Source of the DNA: Uranotaenia lowii
Taxonomy: Eukaryota; Arthropoda; Insecta; Diptera; Culicidae
Length of the DNA stretch: 64,000 nt
NCBI RefSeq assembly: GCF_029784155.1
Contig: NC_073691.1
Span: 21,046,006 to 21,110,005 of the forward strand
Reading direction: 5' to 3'
Shown here: one piece after another, positions 1 to 12,740 of the stretch
Position numbering within the stretch: the stretch's first letter is position 1
Layout: each line of letters opens with the position of its first letter
Position numbers and translations under genes: made by a program
Notes under the pieces: model-generated
Database searches by the model: none
The model's input: the letters and a program-made list of their open reading frames with translations, nothing else
Told to the model about the DNA's origin: nothing

Positions 1-761
1 TTTCACTCCTTTCTCAGGGTTTCGATTACTAAAGAACTGTTCAGGTTTTGCAATTGGAATTTGTTAAATTCGTTACTTCGAACCGTTAGAAAATTTTATC
101 ACTCAAAGTCCACATTTAAATTATTAAAGATTGTTCACTCGAAATAAAATTGCACTGGGTTTCAATATTTCGGGCAGAGCTTATTATTAAGATTTGTAAA
201 AATATTTTTCATTGTTTTCTAAATTTTCATACTTATCCTCTTTTTTTGTTTACAGGTACGTACTTTGAATCAATGGCAATAAAAAAAAACCCAATATTAT
301 AAAACAATTTTTGTCCATCGCAGTGTAAGTAAGCATTTAACCGAACACAGCTCTTAGAGTCTTTATTTCGTTACGTTATAACGTTGGTTTTTAACAAAAC
401 TACTATTTGATATTGAAAAATAAAATCTATTATTGTGACGTCTTTGGATGAAGGAACAACGTCTAATCCCATTAAAGTTTTCAATAAAAAATAATCCGTT
501 TGATAAAATGAGTTTTTCAAAAACGGAACTTGTCGGTAAAAATACTTTATATTACAACGCTCTAAATTTTAAAAGAACTAAAATTTAAAAAAGATTTCGA
601 ATCCAAATGACTAAAAGTGCGCAGAGTGGAGAATTGAGGAATTAAGTGTGATTGAATTGAAAGAAGCTATTTAGGTGGAAAATTTTTTCTTTTTTCTGTT
701 TGGTTTTGTTAAAAACAATGGCATAAAAGATCAAAATTACAATGAAAAATTAAACAAAAAA
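1..761. other. AT-rich flank, no gene recognised
   Basis: AT-rich single-copy-looking DNA with no ORF of note. The only structured signal is a polypyrimidine tract followed by TTTACAG and GTACGT near position 255, listed separately. From about 720 onward the sequence grades into degenerate A-rich repeat units, which mark the edge of the first 9-bp array. Confidence 0.5.
236..262 (+). promoter_or_regulatory. Candidate recursive splice site (ratchet point) or 3' splice site
   Basis: A pyrimidine-rich tract (CCTCTTTTTTTGTTTACAG) is followed directly by GTACGT, so a strong acceptor ending at 255 abuts a donor-like hexamer starting at 256. In Drosophila this juxtaposition, (Y)nNCAG|GTRAGT, defines zero-length-exon recursive splice sites in long introns. 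It could instead be an ordinary 3' splice site whose exon begins with GTACGT. No coding exon is recognisable downstream, which favours a ratchet point or noncoding exon. Confidence 0.35.
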
Positions 762-3700
762 GAACAAAAATGACTAAAATGACAAAAATGAAAAATGAAT
801 TACAAAAATGGCAAAACAATGACAAAAATGAAAAAAAAAATGAAAAAAAAAAAAATCAAAAATTACAAAACTTTCCAAGTAACAAAAAAGACAAAAATAA
901 CAAAAACTACATCAATTACAAAATTGACAAATTATAAAAATGACAAAAATGACAATAATAATAAAAAAGACAAAAATAACAATATAACAAAAATTGCAGA
1001 AATTAAAAATATTAGAAAAGTTACAAAAATAACAAAAATGACATAATTGACATAAATGACAAAAGTAATAACAGTGACAGAAGTGACAAAAAAAAATACA
1101 AAAACCAAAAAAATGAAAAATATTAACAAAAATTACAAAAATTACCAAAGTGACAAAAATAAAAAAAAAAAAGTCAAAAATAACAAAAATGACAAAAATG
1201 AAAAATATTAACAAAAATCACTAAAGTGACGAAAATGAAAAAAAAAAGTCAAAAATTATTGAAATGACAAAAATGACAAAAATTACAAGAATGACAAAAG
1301 TGACAAAAATGACAAAAATTACAAAAATTACAAAAATTACAAAAATTACAAAAATTACAAAAATTACAAAAATTACAAAAATGACAAAAATTACAAAAAA
1401 TACAAAAATAATAAAAATTACAAAAATTACAAAAATTACAAGAATTACAAAAATTGCAAAAATTACAAAAATTACAAAAATTACAAAAATTACAAAAATT
1501 ATAAAAATTACAAAAATTACAGAAACCACAAAAATTACAAAACTGACAAAAATGACAAAAATGACTAAACTGACAAAAATGACAAAAATGACAAAAATGA
1601 CAAAAATGACAAAAATGACAAAAATGACAAAAATGACAAAAATGACAAAAATGACAAAAATGACAAAAATGACAAAAATGACAAAAATGACAAAAATGAC
1701 AAAAATGACAAAAATGACAAAAATGAGAAAATGACAAAAATGACAAAATTGACAAAAATGACAAAAATGACAAAAATGACAAAAAATGACAAAAAAATGA
1801 CAAAAAATGACAAAAAATGACAAAAATTACAAAAATTACAAAAATTACAAAAATGACAAAAATGACAATAATGACAAAAATGACAAAAATGACAAAAATG
1901 ACAAAAATGACAAAAATGACAAAAATGACAAAAATGACAAAAATGACAAAAATGACAAAAATGACAAAAATGACAAAAATGACAAAAATGACAAAAATGA
2001 CAAAAATGACAAAAATGACAAAAATGACAAAAATGACAAAAATGACAAAAATGACAAAAATGACAAAAATGACAAAAATGACAAAAATGACAAAAATGAC
2101 AAAAATGACAAAAATGACAAAAATGACAAAAATGACAAAAATGACAAAAATGACAAAAATGACAAAAATGACAAAAATGACAAAAATGACAAAAATGACA
2201 AAAATGACAAAAATGACAAAAATGACAAAAATGACAAAAATGACAAAAATGACAAAAATGACAAAAATGACAAAAATGACAAAAATGACAAAAATGACAA
2301 AAATGACAAAAATGACAAAAATGACAAAAATGACAAAAATGACAAAAATGACAAAAATGACAAAAATGACAAAAATGACAAAAATGACAAAAATGACAAA
2401 AATGACAAAAATGACAAAAATGACAAAAATTACGAAAATTACAAAAATTACAAAAATTACAAAAATTACAAAAATTACAAAAATTACAAAAATTACAAAA
2501 ATTACAAAAATTACAAAAGTTACAAAAATTACAAAAATTACAAAAATTACAAAAATTACAAAAATTACAAAAATTACAAAAATTACAAAAATTACAAAAA
2601 TTACAAAAATGACAAAAAATTACAAAAATTACAAAAATTACAAAAATTACAAAAATTACAAAAATTACAAAAATTACCAAAATTACCAAAATTACCAAAA
2701 TTACAAAAATAACAAAAATTACAAAAATTACAAATATTACAAAAATTACAAAAATTGCAAAAATTACAAAAATTACAAAAATTACAAAAATTACAAAAAT
2801 TACAAAAATTACAAAAATTACAAAAATTACAAAAATTACAAAAATTACAAAAATTACAAAAATTACAAAAATTACAAAAATTACAAAAAGTACAAAAATT
2901 ACAAAAATTACAAAAATTACAAAAATTACAAAAATTACAGAAATTACAAAAATGACAAAAATGACAAAAATGACAAAAATGACAAAAATGACAAAAATGA
3001 CAAAAATGACAAAAATTACAAAAATGACAAAAATGACAAAAATGACAAAAATGACAAAAATGACAAAAATGACAAAAATGACAAAAATGACAAAAATGAC
3101 AAAAATGACAAAAATGACAATAATGACAAAAATGATAAAAATGACAAAATGACAAAAATGACAAAAATGACAAAAATGACAAAAATGACAAAAATGACAA
3201 AAATGACAAAAATGACAAAAATGACAAAAATGACAAAAATGACAAAAATGACAAAAATGACAAAAATGACAAAAATGACAAAAATGACAAAAATGACAAA
3301 AATGACAAAAATGACAAAAATGACAAAAATGACAAAAATGACAAAAATGACAAAAATGACTAAAATGACTAAAATGACAAAAATGACAAAAATGACAAAA
3401 ATGACAAAAATGACAAAAATGACAAAAATGACAAAAATGACAAAAATGACAAAAAAAAACAAAAATGACAAAAATGACAAAAATGACAAAAATGACAAAA
3501 ATGACAAAAATGACAAAAATGACAAAAATGACAAAAATGACAAAAATGACAAAAATGACAAAAATGACAAAAATGACAAAAATGACAAAAATGACAAAAA
3601 TGACAAAAATGACTAAAATGACTAAAATGACTAAAATGACTAAAATTACTAAAATGACTAAAATGACTAAAATGACTAAAATGACTAAAATGACTAAAAT

Positions 3701-3830
3701 GACTAAAATGACTAAAATGACTAAAATGACTAAAATGACTAAAATGACAAAAATGACAAAAATTACCAAAAACTACAAAAAAGACGAAAAAGACAAAAAT
3801 GACGAAAAAGACAAAAATTACAATCGTAGC
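762..3830 (+). repeat. 9-bp satellite array, TGACAAAAA / TTACAAAAA
   Basis: About 3 kb of tandem 9-bp units. The left edge (762-1260) is degenerate. From about 1260 units are clean but come in blocks: TTACAAAAA around 1320-1530, TGACAAAAA 1570-1780 and 1845-2425, TTACAAAAA 2425-2945, TGACAAAAA 2950-3600, then a block of TGACTAAAA at about 3607-3745. Block structure implies local expansion of single variants. All long ORFs on either strand here (repeats of MTK, NDK, NYK, VIF, CHF or FLS) come from the 9-bp period, which preserves frame and lacks stops in most frames; none is credible as a gene. Confidence 0.97.
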
Positions 3831-5810
3831 GTTGAAACGACAATTATCTCTTCGTAAATTGACCTGGAATTCAATGTCATTCATCATTTCGGAACAAATT
3901 GATGTTTATTTTTATAGGTTAGTCCGGTTCACAAGCATCTTCGTGAGAAGTGCTTTATTGTTTTTAAACGACAATATTTCAACTCTGCAAATACAAACAA
4001 ATAAACTGAATAATAATAGGTACCAGCGCTGTCATCGAAAATCAATTCCCTCGATAAACAACCGCAATCAATCATCTTTCATCTTAACCAACAACCACAA
4101 CAACAGCTCAAACTAGCCGAGGCCCGGCCTGAGTGAGTAATCTTCATTGCTGATCTACTTTTCCATTTATCTATCGCAGTTTCGGTAAAACGATCGTCGA
4201 TTTTACCGACACGATTCTGTATTTCCTCTCACTTGTCTTCGGTCAAATTGACCGAAGTCCAACTGAGAGACCTTTAAAAATGGTCGATCACTCTCATTCG
4301 AGTTTCGTTCAAGTCGGAAAAGCTTTCTCCCACATTTCTTCGAACGACGGACTAACGAGAGGAGGCCCCATAGCCTACTTTTCCACCCATCTCAACTCAA
4401 CCCGACAACAGAAGTGAGTGGAAGCATGTTAACATCAAACACAAAACAAACCCCACAACCCACAGCCTACTGCGAGGTTCAGACTTCTGTTGTTGTGGTC
4501 TGTCGGTCGGTATAATTTGAAGAACACACCAAACAAACAAACGCGAATGCCAAACGGGAGCGATTGTACGACGACGGTAGATGGAAAGAAATTTTCTTTC
4601 GCCTACTTCGTTTGACTCGGTTTGAGTTCGTCTTTCGGAGAAAGACCCTCGCTTCGCTCAGCCGACGGACCTCGGTCGGTCGATTCTTGGGACCCGAACG
4701 AAAGTCGTCTCATTGCTCGCGCTGTCCCCGGCCGAGTTGGTCGATCGTCGTTCGCGTGATCGTTTTTCGTGCGTTTGTGCGTTTGTCTTTCTGTTTATCG
4801 TTATCGTCGCTTCTGTCGCACCGCCGCCTTTGATTACGGAGTACTCGTGATCGTGTGTCATATGTCAAAGTGCGCGTCGTTTTTAATGTCATTTTGAGAC
4901 TTTTGGCTTCTTTGCGGAGGTTTGTCACTTAAAATTTAATGTTTTTGCTGAAAGGTTTGTTTTATTCATCGTCGGATCGTGTGTGTGATCTTTTGGGGTC
5001 AACTTCGGGGTGGAAGTTCAAAGCGTGGGTGTGTTTGGGTTCATTACGTCACGGATGGTTGGGAGCTGTGCTAGGTGGCGCTTTACCGTTTGTTTTTTCT
5101 CCAGTGGTTAAAATTTTTCTCGCTTCAGCTCAGTTTTACTTAACCTCCCTTTTGGGTTTAGTTTAAATTCGGACGCCGTCATGTTTTTCGCGAGTCGGTG
5201 AAGGTTAAGTACGTGGCTTAGCTGCTGGCCCCTTAACTTGGTGTTAATTTTGTTAGAGATGAAGAAAATGGAAAAACATTCGTCGGACCCTCTCTCTGAA
5301 GGGGATCTCACCCCGCATCTTTTGGTTTGGATATGGATTGATGGATAATGTAATGCCAGCAGAGAAACGAGGTTTACGATTCCTCGTTTCGTGATGCGAG
5401 AAATTAATAGTGCGGTTTCGTGAGGGTTTTTAGCCAGTGGATTTTTTTTTTGGTTTAAAACATGTGAATGGAAAACAAACGGTCTTTTGAAAAGATGAGC
5501 AAATGAGCTCATTTGAAAATTGCATCATGGAAGAAAAATGAAACGAACGAAACGAAGATCATCACAAGGAAACTAGTTTGTGTCCATTTAAGGGGGAACA
5601 AGGTGTCACCTTATCACCTGCAAATATCAGAAAAGCCATCGCTTAACCTACAACAAGATAATAAAATCACTTCAGGTTCTTATTTGCATATCAAAGAAGA
5701 AACTCACCGTAAAAAAATCGAAGAACATAAAAAAACACAGAACAAGAAAGTGTCCAAGCTGGATGAAAAAAAAGGTGTAGGCACCTTCTGTGATTAACCG
5801 AAGAAGCTCA
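3831..5810. other. GC-richer unique region, promoter/5'UTR-like, no protein assigned
   Basis: The region leaves the satellite and is clearly less AT-rich than the window as a whole, especially 4150-5100. It is rich in CG dinucleotides and in purine/pyrimidine phrases typical of dipteran 5'-untranslated exons (for example TTCGTGCGTTTGTGCG near 4770). Short ORFs exist on both strands but show no recognisable domain, and their overlap in opposite frames suggests chance. It may be a promoter and untranslated exon of an unidentified gene; this is inference from composition only. Confidence 0.3.
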
Positions 5811-7149
5811 CGCATTCATTTGCCGGAGTGGCTACTCTGTTGAGTTTCATTCATAGAAAACCATCATTGGCGATCCTGCCACAACCGTTTGCTAACACAC
5901 TTAGTCCAACTTCTAGCGGAGGCACAGTTGGGATCCAGTTATGAATTTATGGAGGTGTTTTACGTGATTTCAATTAGAACAACTCGGGCGTAGGCAATGG
6001 GTAGCACCTGTTCCGGGGCACTAAATTGAGCTGGTTTCTCTGAGTTTACTTGCTTGCGGCTGTGGTGGAAAGCTGGAGGCGACCATTGTGGAGTTGTTTA
6101 ATTACGACAGGAGAAGATTTAGAACGAGTGATTTCGATTGAATGTGTAATGCCGAGGCCGTTTCCGGCCGTTCGCATTTCTTAGAATCATAAATAGTGGA
6201 ATGTAGATATTCCATTACAGGAAATAGGTGAAGTTTTGGATTGCGAATGCTGATTTATGAAAAAAATGGGTAAAATTATGTGTAATTTCAGGGACAAGTA
6301 ATAGAAATTATTATGATAGTAAACAAGTTGAGAATAGATTATCAAATATCCAATGAATGGAATTAAACAATCAACAATATCTTGATTAGGAAAAAATTAT
6401 ACAAAAATTTACAAACAAAGAACAGAAAAAGGATTTTAAATCTAAAACATGTATACTAAAAATTCTAGGAACACCATGCTTCAAAATTCAATTAAATAAA
6501 ATTAAATAAAATGATCATAAAATCTTTAAAAAATGGCTTAAATTTGTTTTGAAAATGGAAAACATTTTTTTCTTTTTAGAACTTCCATTTCAAATACACA
6601 TATAGAGCTTCAAAACTCAAGCTGATAAAACGACTTCAAAAGAAGGAACTTAGATAAACCAAAATTTTTAATTCTTGCGTCAAAAAGATATAAAAACCCG
6701 ATTTAATACACTTGACATTGGATTGTAGTCTTTCTTATAGCCTTTAAATTATATGTATCTGGATACAAATGACACAAAATAATGAATAAATGACAGATTC
6801 ATAAATTCTGAATTCTGATAAAAGAATTTCAAACGCACAGTAAAATACGATGCGGCAACTTAGGTTACAATAATCGATTAAATAAACTATGGCTGATATG
6901 TATAAAGCTCTAGTAATTGCTTTTGCTATTTTCGAGCAGTTTTGTGAGTCAAATACTTCGAATGGCATGCTTTTTTTTTGCCGGAGCTGGTTGAAAGTAA
7001 ATTTTCTACTCTGCTTTTTCATATCTAGTTGAGCTAATGCTTTCAAATTTTACCATTCTAAAGTTTGAGCTAAGTAAAAGCTATCGAAGCAATTGCTATT
7101 TTCTTATTCATACCACCTATAAGGTATAAGTCATTTTGACAACTTTGAA
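5811..7149. other. AT-rich spacer, nothing recognised
   Basis: The first 400 bases are mixed composition and the remainder is AT-rich with frequent stops on both strands. No splice-bounded ORF, repeat unit or terminal inverted repeat was identified. Confidence 0.5.
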
Positions 7150-7990
7150 ATGTCAATATTTTCAAATTTGTCATTTTTGTCAATTTTGTCATTTTTGTCA
7201 TTTTTGTCATTTTTGTAATTTTTGTAATTTTTGTAATTTTTGTAATTTTTGTAATTTTTGTAATTTTTGTAATTTTTGTAATTTTTGTTATTTTTGTAAT
7301 TTTTGTCATTTTTGAAATGTTTGTTGTTTGTGTCATTTTTGTCATATTTGTAATTTTTGTAATTTTTGTCACTTTAGTGATTTTTGTAAATTTTGTCATT
7401 TTGGTCAATTTTATTCAATTTTGACAATTGAGTCAATTCGAAAAAATTTTCAGTTTCATCAATTTTGTCAACATTATTCAAATTTGTCAATTTCGTCAAA
7501 ACTATCAATTTTGTTCATTCTGTTAATTTTGTTAATTTTTGTCAATTTTGTCAATTTGTCAATTTTGTCAATTTGGTTAATTTTGTCAATTTTCTCAATT
7601 TTGTAAATTCAGTCATTTTTGCCATTTGTGCCAATTTTGTCAATTTTGAAAATTTGACAGTTTGTTTTTTTTTTGTCAATGACAATTTAGTTAATTTAGT
7701 CGATTTTTTTTTCAATTTTGTAAATTTTGTAAGTTTGGCCAAAATGGTTGATTTGGACAGTTATGTCAATTTTGTCAATATGTTTTGCCATTTGTTAAGT
7801 TTTTGTCACTTTTATCTTTCATGTAATTTTTGTTATTTTTTTTGTCATTTTTTTTATTTTTGTCAATTTTGTCAACTTTGTCAATTTTGTCAATTTCGTC
7901 AATTTGGCCAGAATTTTCAATATAGACAGTTTTACTTTTTCATCAATTGTTTTTTTTTTAATTTTGTCAATTTTATAATTTTTTTCTAAA
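7150..7990 (-). repeat. 9-bp satellite in reverse orientation, with AATTTTGTC flank
   Basis: From 7160 to about 7400 the + strand reads (TTTTTGTAA/TTTTTGTCA)n, the reverse complement of the TTACAAAAA/TGACAAAAA unit at 762-3830. From 7400 to 7990 the array decays into a related but distinct 9-bp unit close to AATTTTGTC, with many substitutions and length changes. The clean core is young and the flank old, or the flank is a separate subfamily. Confidence 0.9.
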
Positions 7991-8292
7991 TCACGCATCA
8001 AATAGAAAAAAATCAATCCTCAAATATTCTAAAAATGTTTTAAAATACGTACTCAGTACCCGAAAATATTTTAAACCCCTTGCTTAAAATGTGATTTCAA
8101 GACAAAACAGTTCTGAAACTGTAACAGTCTGTAACTAAAAAACTTTTAAAAAGGTTCAAACTGTTGAAAAAGCCAAAGCGACCAGGTATTTTCAACAACT
8201 TTTCTCTCACCTATAGGTGATGGATAGTGCTGCCGAATTTGGGCGATGGTTTTACATTAGCGCAAGAGAGATGCAGCTAAAATTTCACCCAA
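7991..8292. other. Spacer, nothing recognised
   Basis: About 300 bases of ordinary AT-rich sequence between the degenerate satellite and a MITE. No ORF or repeat identified. Confidence 0.5.
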
Positions 8293-8300
8293 CATTTGAG

Positions 8301-8659
8301 CTAGGTTGCCGAAATCATTTGTATTATCACAGAATGGGGAGCAAAATTTAACAGATGACAGAATTTTCAACATTTTTACAGAACTCACAGATTTGCTAAA
8401 TTTTGTATAGATTTTCAAAATAATAAATTTTTATATCACTCTCGACTTCCAATTTCTGACTAATATTCATGAAAATATGAAAACAAGGTAATGACAATTG
8501 ATTTTTTTTTTATTAAAACTGTAAGTAGTTTTTAATGTGTTGGTGTTCCACTTAATTTTTCCAATGAACTTCATAGAAAACCGTCACAGAATTTTAGGTT
8601 GAAATCACAGAATTCGATTTTTTTTTGTCAAAAACACAGATTTTTTCTCGGCAACCTTG
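8301..8659. mobile_element. hAT-like MITE, family 1 (CAAGGTTGCCGA ends)
   Basis: A 359-bp element with imperfect terminal inverted repeats: left CTAGGTTGCCGAAA, right (inverted) CAAGGTTGCCGAGA. It is flanked by a perfect 8-bp direct repeat CATTTGAG (8293-8300 and 8660-8667). Eight-base target duplications and ends of this type fit the hAT superfamily. It has no coding capacity, so it would be non-autonomous. A second copy lies at 29197-29578 and a one-ended copy at 21313-21600; shared internal phrases include CACAGAATTTT and TTTCAAAATAATAA. Confidence 0.85.
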
Positions 8660-8791
8660 CATTTGAGATATCTAAGAGTTTTTTTTTTTTGAAGGAGAGA
8701 GAGAATAACTTTTTGATTCCATCGCTTATTGCTTAAAATAAACAACTGTTAATATTAATAACGCAATTTTTCATCAATTTATAATAAATTT

Positions 8792-9224
8792 AAGGATATT
8801 TACAAAACTTGGGAACAGTCCAATCCAGCCCTATCTGCCTTGATGTTATTGAAAAAAGCCATAATTTTGCCGGGATTTGTTCACTTTATTTGGCGAATGA
8901 AATAAATAAAAAACAAATTTTACTGTAATTTTTTTATGCATTCAAAACGAAATTTTTTTTAACAATTTTCGAAAAAATGATCATGAAAGAGTTTTTGTAT
9001 GCCTAAAATACAATTTAGAAACTGTCGGTAAGTTTTGAAGAAAATATTTTTTTAGGTTTTATTTTCTTAATTTTTGTTGAGTAATTTCTGGTTTTGATCA
9101 AATTTGCCCGGATATTTTATCGTAAATTTCTAAATCAAATGCCCGGATTTTTCCAGGTTTTTGTAATAAAATTTCCCGGATTTGTCCGGCATGGATAACT
9201 GCTGAAAAAATTCTGGCAACCTTA
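8792..9224 (+). mobile_element. hAT-like MITE, family 2, left end lost
   Basis: Homologous to the copies at 18091, 34189 and 36216: it shares GGGAACAGTCC near the left edge, ATGATCATGAAAG in the middle, GCCCGGATTTTTCCAGG to the right, and the right end ATTCTGGCAACCTTA. The expected left inverted repeat is not present at about 8790, so the copy is truncated and no target duplication can be paired. Confidence 0.7.
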
Positions 9225-9470
9225 TTTTAGACACATTTATTACTTTTTGTTTTATGCTTAGAATGTCTGATATTTTTATCATATTTGTTATTTTTGAAAT
9301 TTACATCTTTTTTTAGATATTTTTTTGTCATTTATTTATAGTCCTTTATTTGTAGCTATTTTTAATTTTCATGAAATTCTTATGTTATTTGTCATTTTTG
9401 AGAACTTCATACTATTTTTTTTTTTTTTCGTTATTGTTGTTATTTTTAATCAACATTTGAGAACGTTAAA
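9225..9470. repeat. Degenerate T-rich satellite remnant
   Basis: Scattered phrases such as ATTTTTGTCATTT and TGTTATTTTTGAAATTT resemble decayed reverse-orientation 9-bp satellite units, but no regular period survives. Confidence 0.4.
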
Positions 9471-9496
9471 ACAAAGTTATCTAGCAAATTATAAAG

Positions 9497-9604
9497 GTCC
9501 TGTTAAGTCGGAAAATATTTGGTTATTATTAATTTTTTTTTTAAACCGTTCAATTTTGACTCATGTGTCTAAATTGAATGTTGCCCAAATCGAACAGGGT
9601 CCGT
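9497..9604. mobile_element. Short TIR fragment (GGACCCTGTTCGATTTGGGCAAC end)
   Basis: The right edge, read on the minus strand, begins GGACCCTGTTCGATTTGGGC and matches the terminal sequences of the segment at 54880-55176 and a block at 33344-33395. The left edge reads GGTCCTGTTAAGT, a weaker inverted partner. It is about 108 bp, with no coding capacity and no clear target duplication. Confidence 0.4.
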
Positions 9605-10572
9605 AATATGAATAAAATCTAGAGAAAAAAAATCTTTTATGCAATTCAGTTCTGAAAAGTCAACTTTTCGACCCTGCATCGACAGTATCGAAAAGTGCTA
9701 CTTTTTGACTGCGTTTTTTACTTATAGTGCCCACACCTCTAAATTTTATCTCTTATCCACAATTGTACTGCAGTTTTTTTTTTATTTCTCACTATTTGAA
9801 ATCTAGTCCCGAATATGGAATTTCATTTGAATTGGCTTGTTGCTCGATTTTTTTACTTTTTTTGCAAACTCAAACAAAAATTTTAAAAAAATTTAAATCT
9901 TATGTTAAAAATTTTCAGATATTTTTGATATCCCCATAGGAAGGCCAAGACCAATGGCTGAAACGTCGGGAAAATTAAGGGGGGATAAATCTGGAAAACT
10001 TAGGTCAGACTAATTCTGCGGTTTGTGGTTCCAAATTTTATTCCACCATTAACATTAAATGTCTGCGATTAGATCTCGGATTCTGTTTCCAATTTATTGT
10101 TCTTGAATTTAAAGTCGAGTCATTCGAAACTCATAATTCCGGAATACGAAAAGTAAATGTTTAAAATTGCAAACCATTTTATGAAGAGATTAACCACCGT
10201 AATTTATGTTTGTTACTTTAATTTATCGGCCTTAGGGTGAAAATTGATGTCCTTTTTAGTAGGGACATCTAAAGATTATGAAATTGTTATATAGATGGAT
10301 AGAAGGTTAGATGAAATGATAATTAACCTTTAGTTTTGTATGCAAATGCTAAACTGGATATATTTCTGCACTCGACGTAATTATTCAACCAAGCCTCGTT
10401 TGGTAAAGTTGCGACTCGTGCTAAACAAATCCACTATTCAAAAAAATAAACCAGATCCGTTAAAATTTCAGGCATTCAAATTGAAAAATCATAAAATTTG
10501 AATTACATTTTGATCGGGTTAGTAAGTAAAAAACCAAGAACGTTGTTTTCTTAACTTTGTGTTATATGTACA
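9605..10572. other. AT-rich spacer with short fragment of a dispersed repeat
   Basis: Mostly unrecognised. Around 10070-10150 the phrases GGATTCTGTTTCCAATTT and ATTCTTGAATTTAAAGTCGA match the dispersed repeat copies at about 15075-15120 and 25165-25215, so a small fragment of that family lies here. Confidence 0.45.
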
Positions 10573-11377
10573 TTAGGGTTTCAATGGATGTATGAGAAAA
10601 TGTCATGTTCGAGTTTTGAAAACCGACCATATTCATTTTGTAGATTGGCCCAAAAAACTGGGCTGTGCCTGATTTATGTGGGTGTCTTAATACGCTCAAA
10701 GTTTCGGATTTTCGACCCTCAAAAATCACTTAAAGAAATCGGAAAATCGAAATTTTAATTTTGATGCCAAATGACTCAGAAACGCTTAAAACATCAAAAT
10801 CCAATGTTATCCCGAAAAAAAATTTAGGGTAAAAAATTTACTTTAAAAATTCGAAAATCGCCAAAGGGGGGACCAAAGAAAATTCAAAAATTGATTTTTT
10901 TTTTTATTTATTTTGATGCCAAATGACGTCAAGAAACGTCAAGATTTCTCTGTTATCTAAAAAAAAAATGACCAAAAATTTACTCCCTGGGCTTTTTTTT
11001 TCGAGATAACACCCAGACCTCGTCGTTTCTTTGCATTTCTAAGTTCTTTGGCACCAAATTTGAAATTTCGATTTTTCGATTTCCTTTGGTCATCCCCCTT
11101 AGCTGATTTTCAAATTTTCAAATCGATTTTCGACAAACAAAATTGTTTTCGAGATAACACTGGATTTCGATGTTTTTGTGCATTTTTGATTTCCTTTGAT
11201 CCTCCCTTTGGTGATTTTTTTGGGTAAAAAATCCGAAACTTTGAGCGCTTTGATGCACTCCTATATTAGATGCGATTGAGCTGTAATTAAGCACAACTCA
11301 GTTTTTTGGACCAATCTCCAAAATGTATATGGTCGGTTTTCCAAAATCTGACATGACCCATTTGGCTGCCACCCTAA
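10573..11377. mobile_element. Foldback/MITE-like element with long inverted arms
   Basis: The left arm begins TTAGGGTTTC and contains GAAAACCGACCATATTCATTTTG, GATTGGCCCAAAAAACTG and GCTCAAAGTTTCGGATTTT. Each has an inverted counterpart in the right arm, which ends in ACCCTAA. The arms are at least about 190 bp each. The interior repeats a phrase (TTGATGCCAAATGAC) twice and then partly mirrors it. About 805 bp, no ORF. The target duplication is not clear (flanks TATGTACA and CGCACATT), so the superfamily is unassigned. Confidence 0.75.
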
Positions 11378-12740
11378 CGCACATTCATGCTTCGAACGAG
11401 CCTATTTCTTATCACCCTAGCCCAAGTTGTACAATTATGTCCATCAATCTATTTTAGCGTCATTAATCAAAGCTTAGCATTCTTAGCACTGCACTTTTAG
11501 TGCCATGCTCCAAATTAACTTCCTAGCTTGATAGTTATAACATTTCTACGCAGACCGAGTGACTGTTATATCATTCTTGATGAAGGCACATGGTTGGTTT
11601 AATAAAAAAAACACCAGACACCAAGCATTTTAAAATTCTTGTTAAGTCTGGAGCGGACAAAGACGATAAACTTAAGTGGCAAAGAAGAAAACCACTACCC
11701 GCAGCGAAGGAAAGAGAAAAAAAAATGCCAACTACAAAAAGACACTTCAGGTGCAGCAGCACCTCGAGGCTTCGACTTGAATCGTCGACTCCAGCCAAGA
11801 TTGGCCGTTGCATATCTTAGGTTCCGTCATGCGCGAATCGTTCATATAATAGTAATAATAATAATCGCGATATGGAACGTACCCTAACCTAGCTCCCCCA
11901 GTTAGGACTTTGCGAAGGGAGTTTGAAGAGACTTGAACGGAGACGAAGCGACGAACGTTCAACGCACCTTTGTGGGTCTCTTCTTCTTCGTGTATGCCTT
12001 CCTACAACTCATTGGAAGAAGGAATAGTAAATTTAAGTTCTCCCCCATCATCATAACACCTGTTGCGCTTATTCGGTCGTCGTTCGTTGTTATGGGTTTG
12101 TTTTTCTTTTTTTTTTTTAATTTTTTTTCATTCATTTATTAGTGCCCCCTAAGTAGCTGACTTGTTGGCTGGCTGAGCCATAAAGTAGCAAAGCGGCCAC
12201 TGGCCCCCCCGGTTCTTTGGGGTTCTCTCGAAAATCCTAACCTACAAATTGCATTAGGCAGCAACAGCAACGCGACTCGGAAAGGCGTTATGGGGATGCC
12301 TTATGTGCGTCGAATTAGAAGCGTATAAAACCGTGACATGAAAAAAAAACTGATTCACGGATGAGAACGTGACGAAATAGAGGAATGATGGGATTTAGAG
12401 AAATAATATAAAACGCATTAAAGACGTCAGGCGTGATGAAGGAAACTAAAAATGTTAAAATACAGAACAATTTTTTTTTGCCAATAAAAAATGGGATGAA
12501 AAATACTTAAAAGAAAACGGAGATGAGAAAATTGTGCGCTCCATTTTGTTTTAACTTATTAAATCTCCAGAGTCAAGTTTGAAATATCTTCAAAAAAAAT
12601 AAGGAAGATTCAGTAAGAAAATAGTAGATATATAAATCAGTTTTTTTCTGATATTCTGAAACAGTTTAGAAATTGATATTATAAAAAAAACATTGACAAT
12701 AACTTACTTTCAGAATTTTCAGCAGTGTATGCAAAATTGA
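11378..12740. other. GC-richer unique region, no protein assigned
   Basis: Mixed-composition unique DNA between 11580 and 12340. It includes a 16-base hairpin (AGGTGCAGCAGCACCT, 11748-11763) and a TATA-like GCGTATAAAACCG near 12320. Small overlapping ORFs on both strands show no domain. From 12340 it reverts to AT-rich sequence. It could contain a promoter or conserved noncoding element; nothing can be assigned. Confidence 0.3.

Noticed and set aside
762..3830. Telomeric or centromeric repeat identity for the 9-bp satellite
   Set aside because: Unlike known arthropod telomeric repeats (TTAGG type), and islands alternate with unique DNA and transposons; a centromeric role cannot be inferred from sequence alone.
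4564..4833. 89-codon + ORF in the GC-richer region
   Set aside because: Arginine/serine/phenylalanine-rich with no domain, overlapped by equally long minus frames; more likely leader or promoter DNA.
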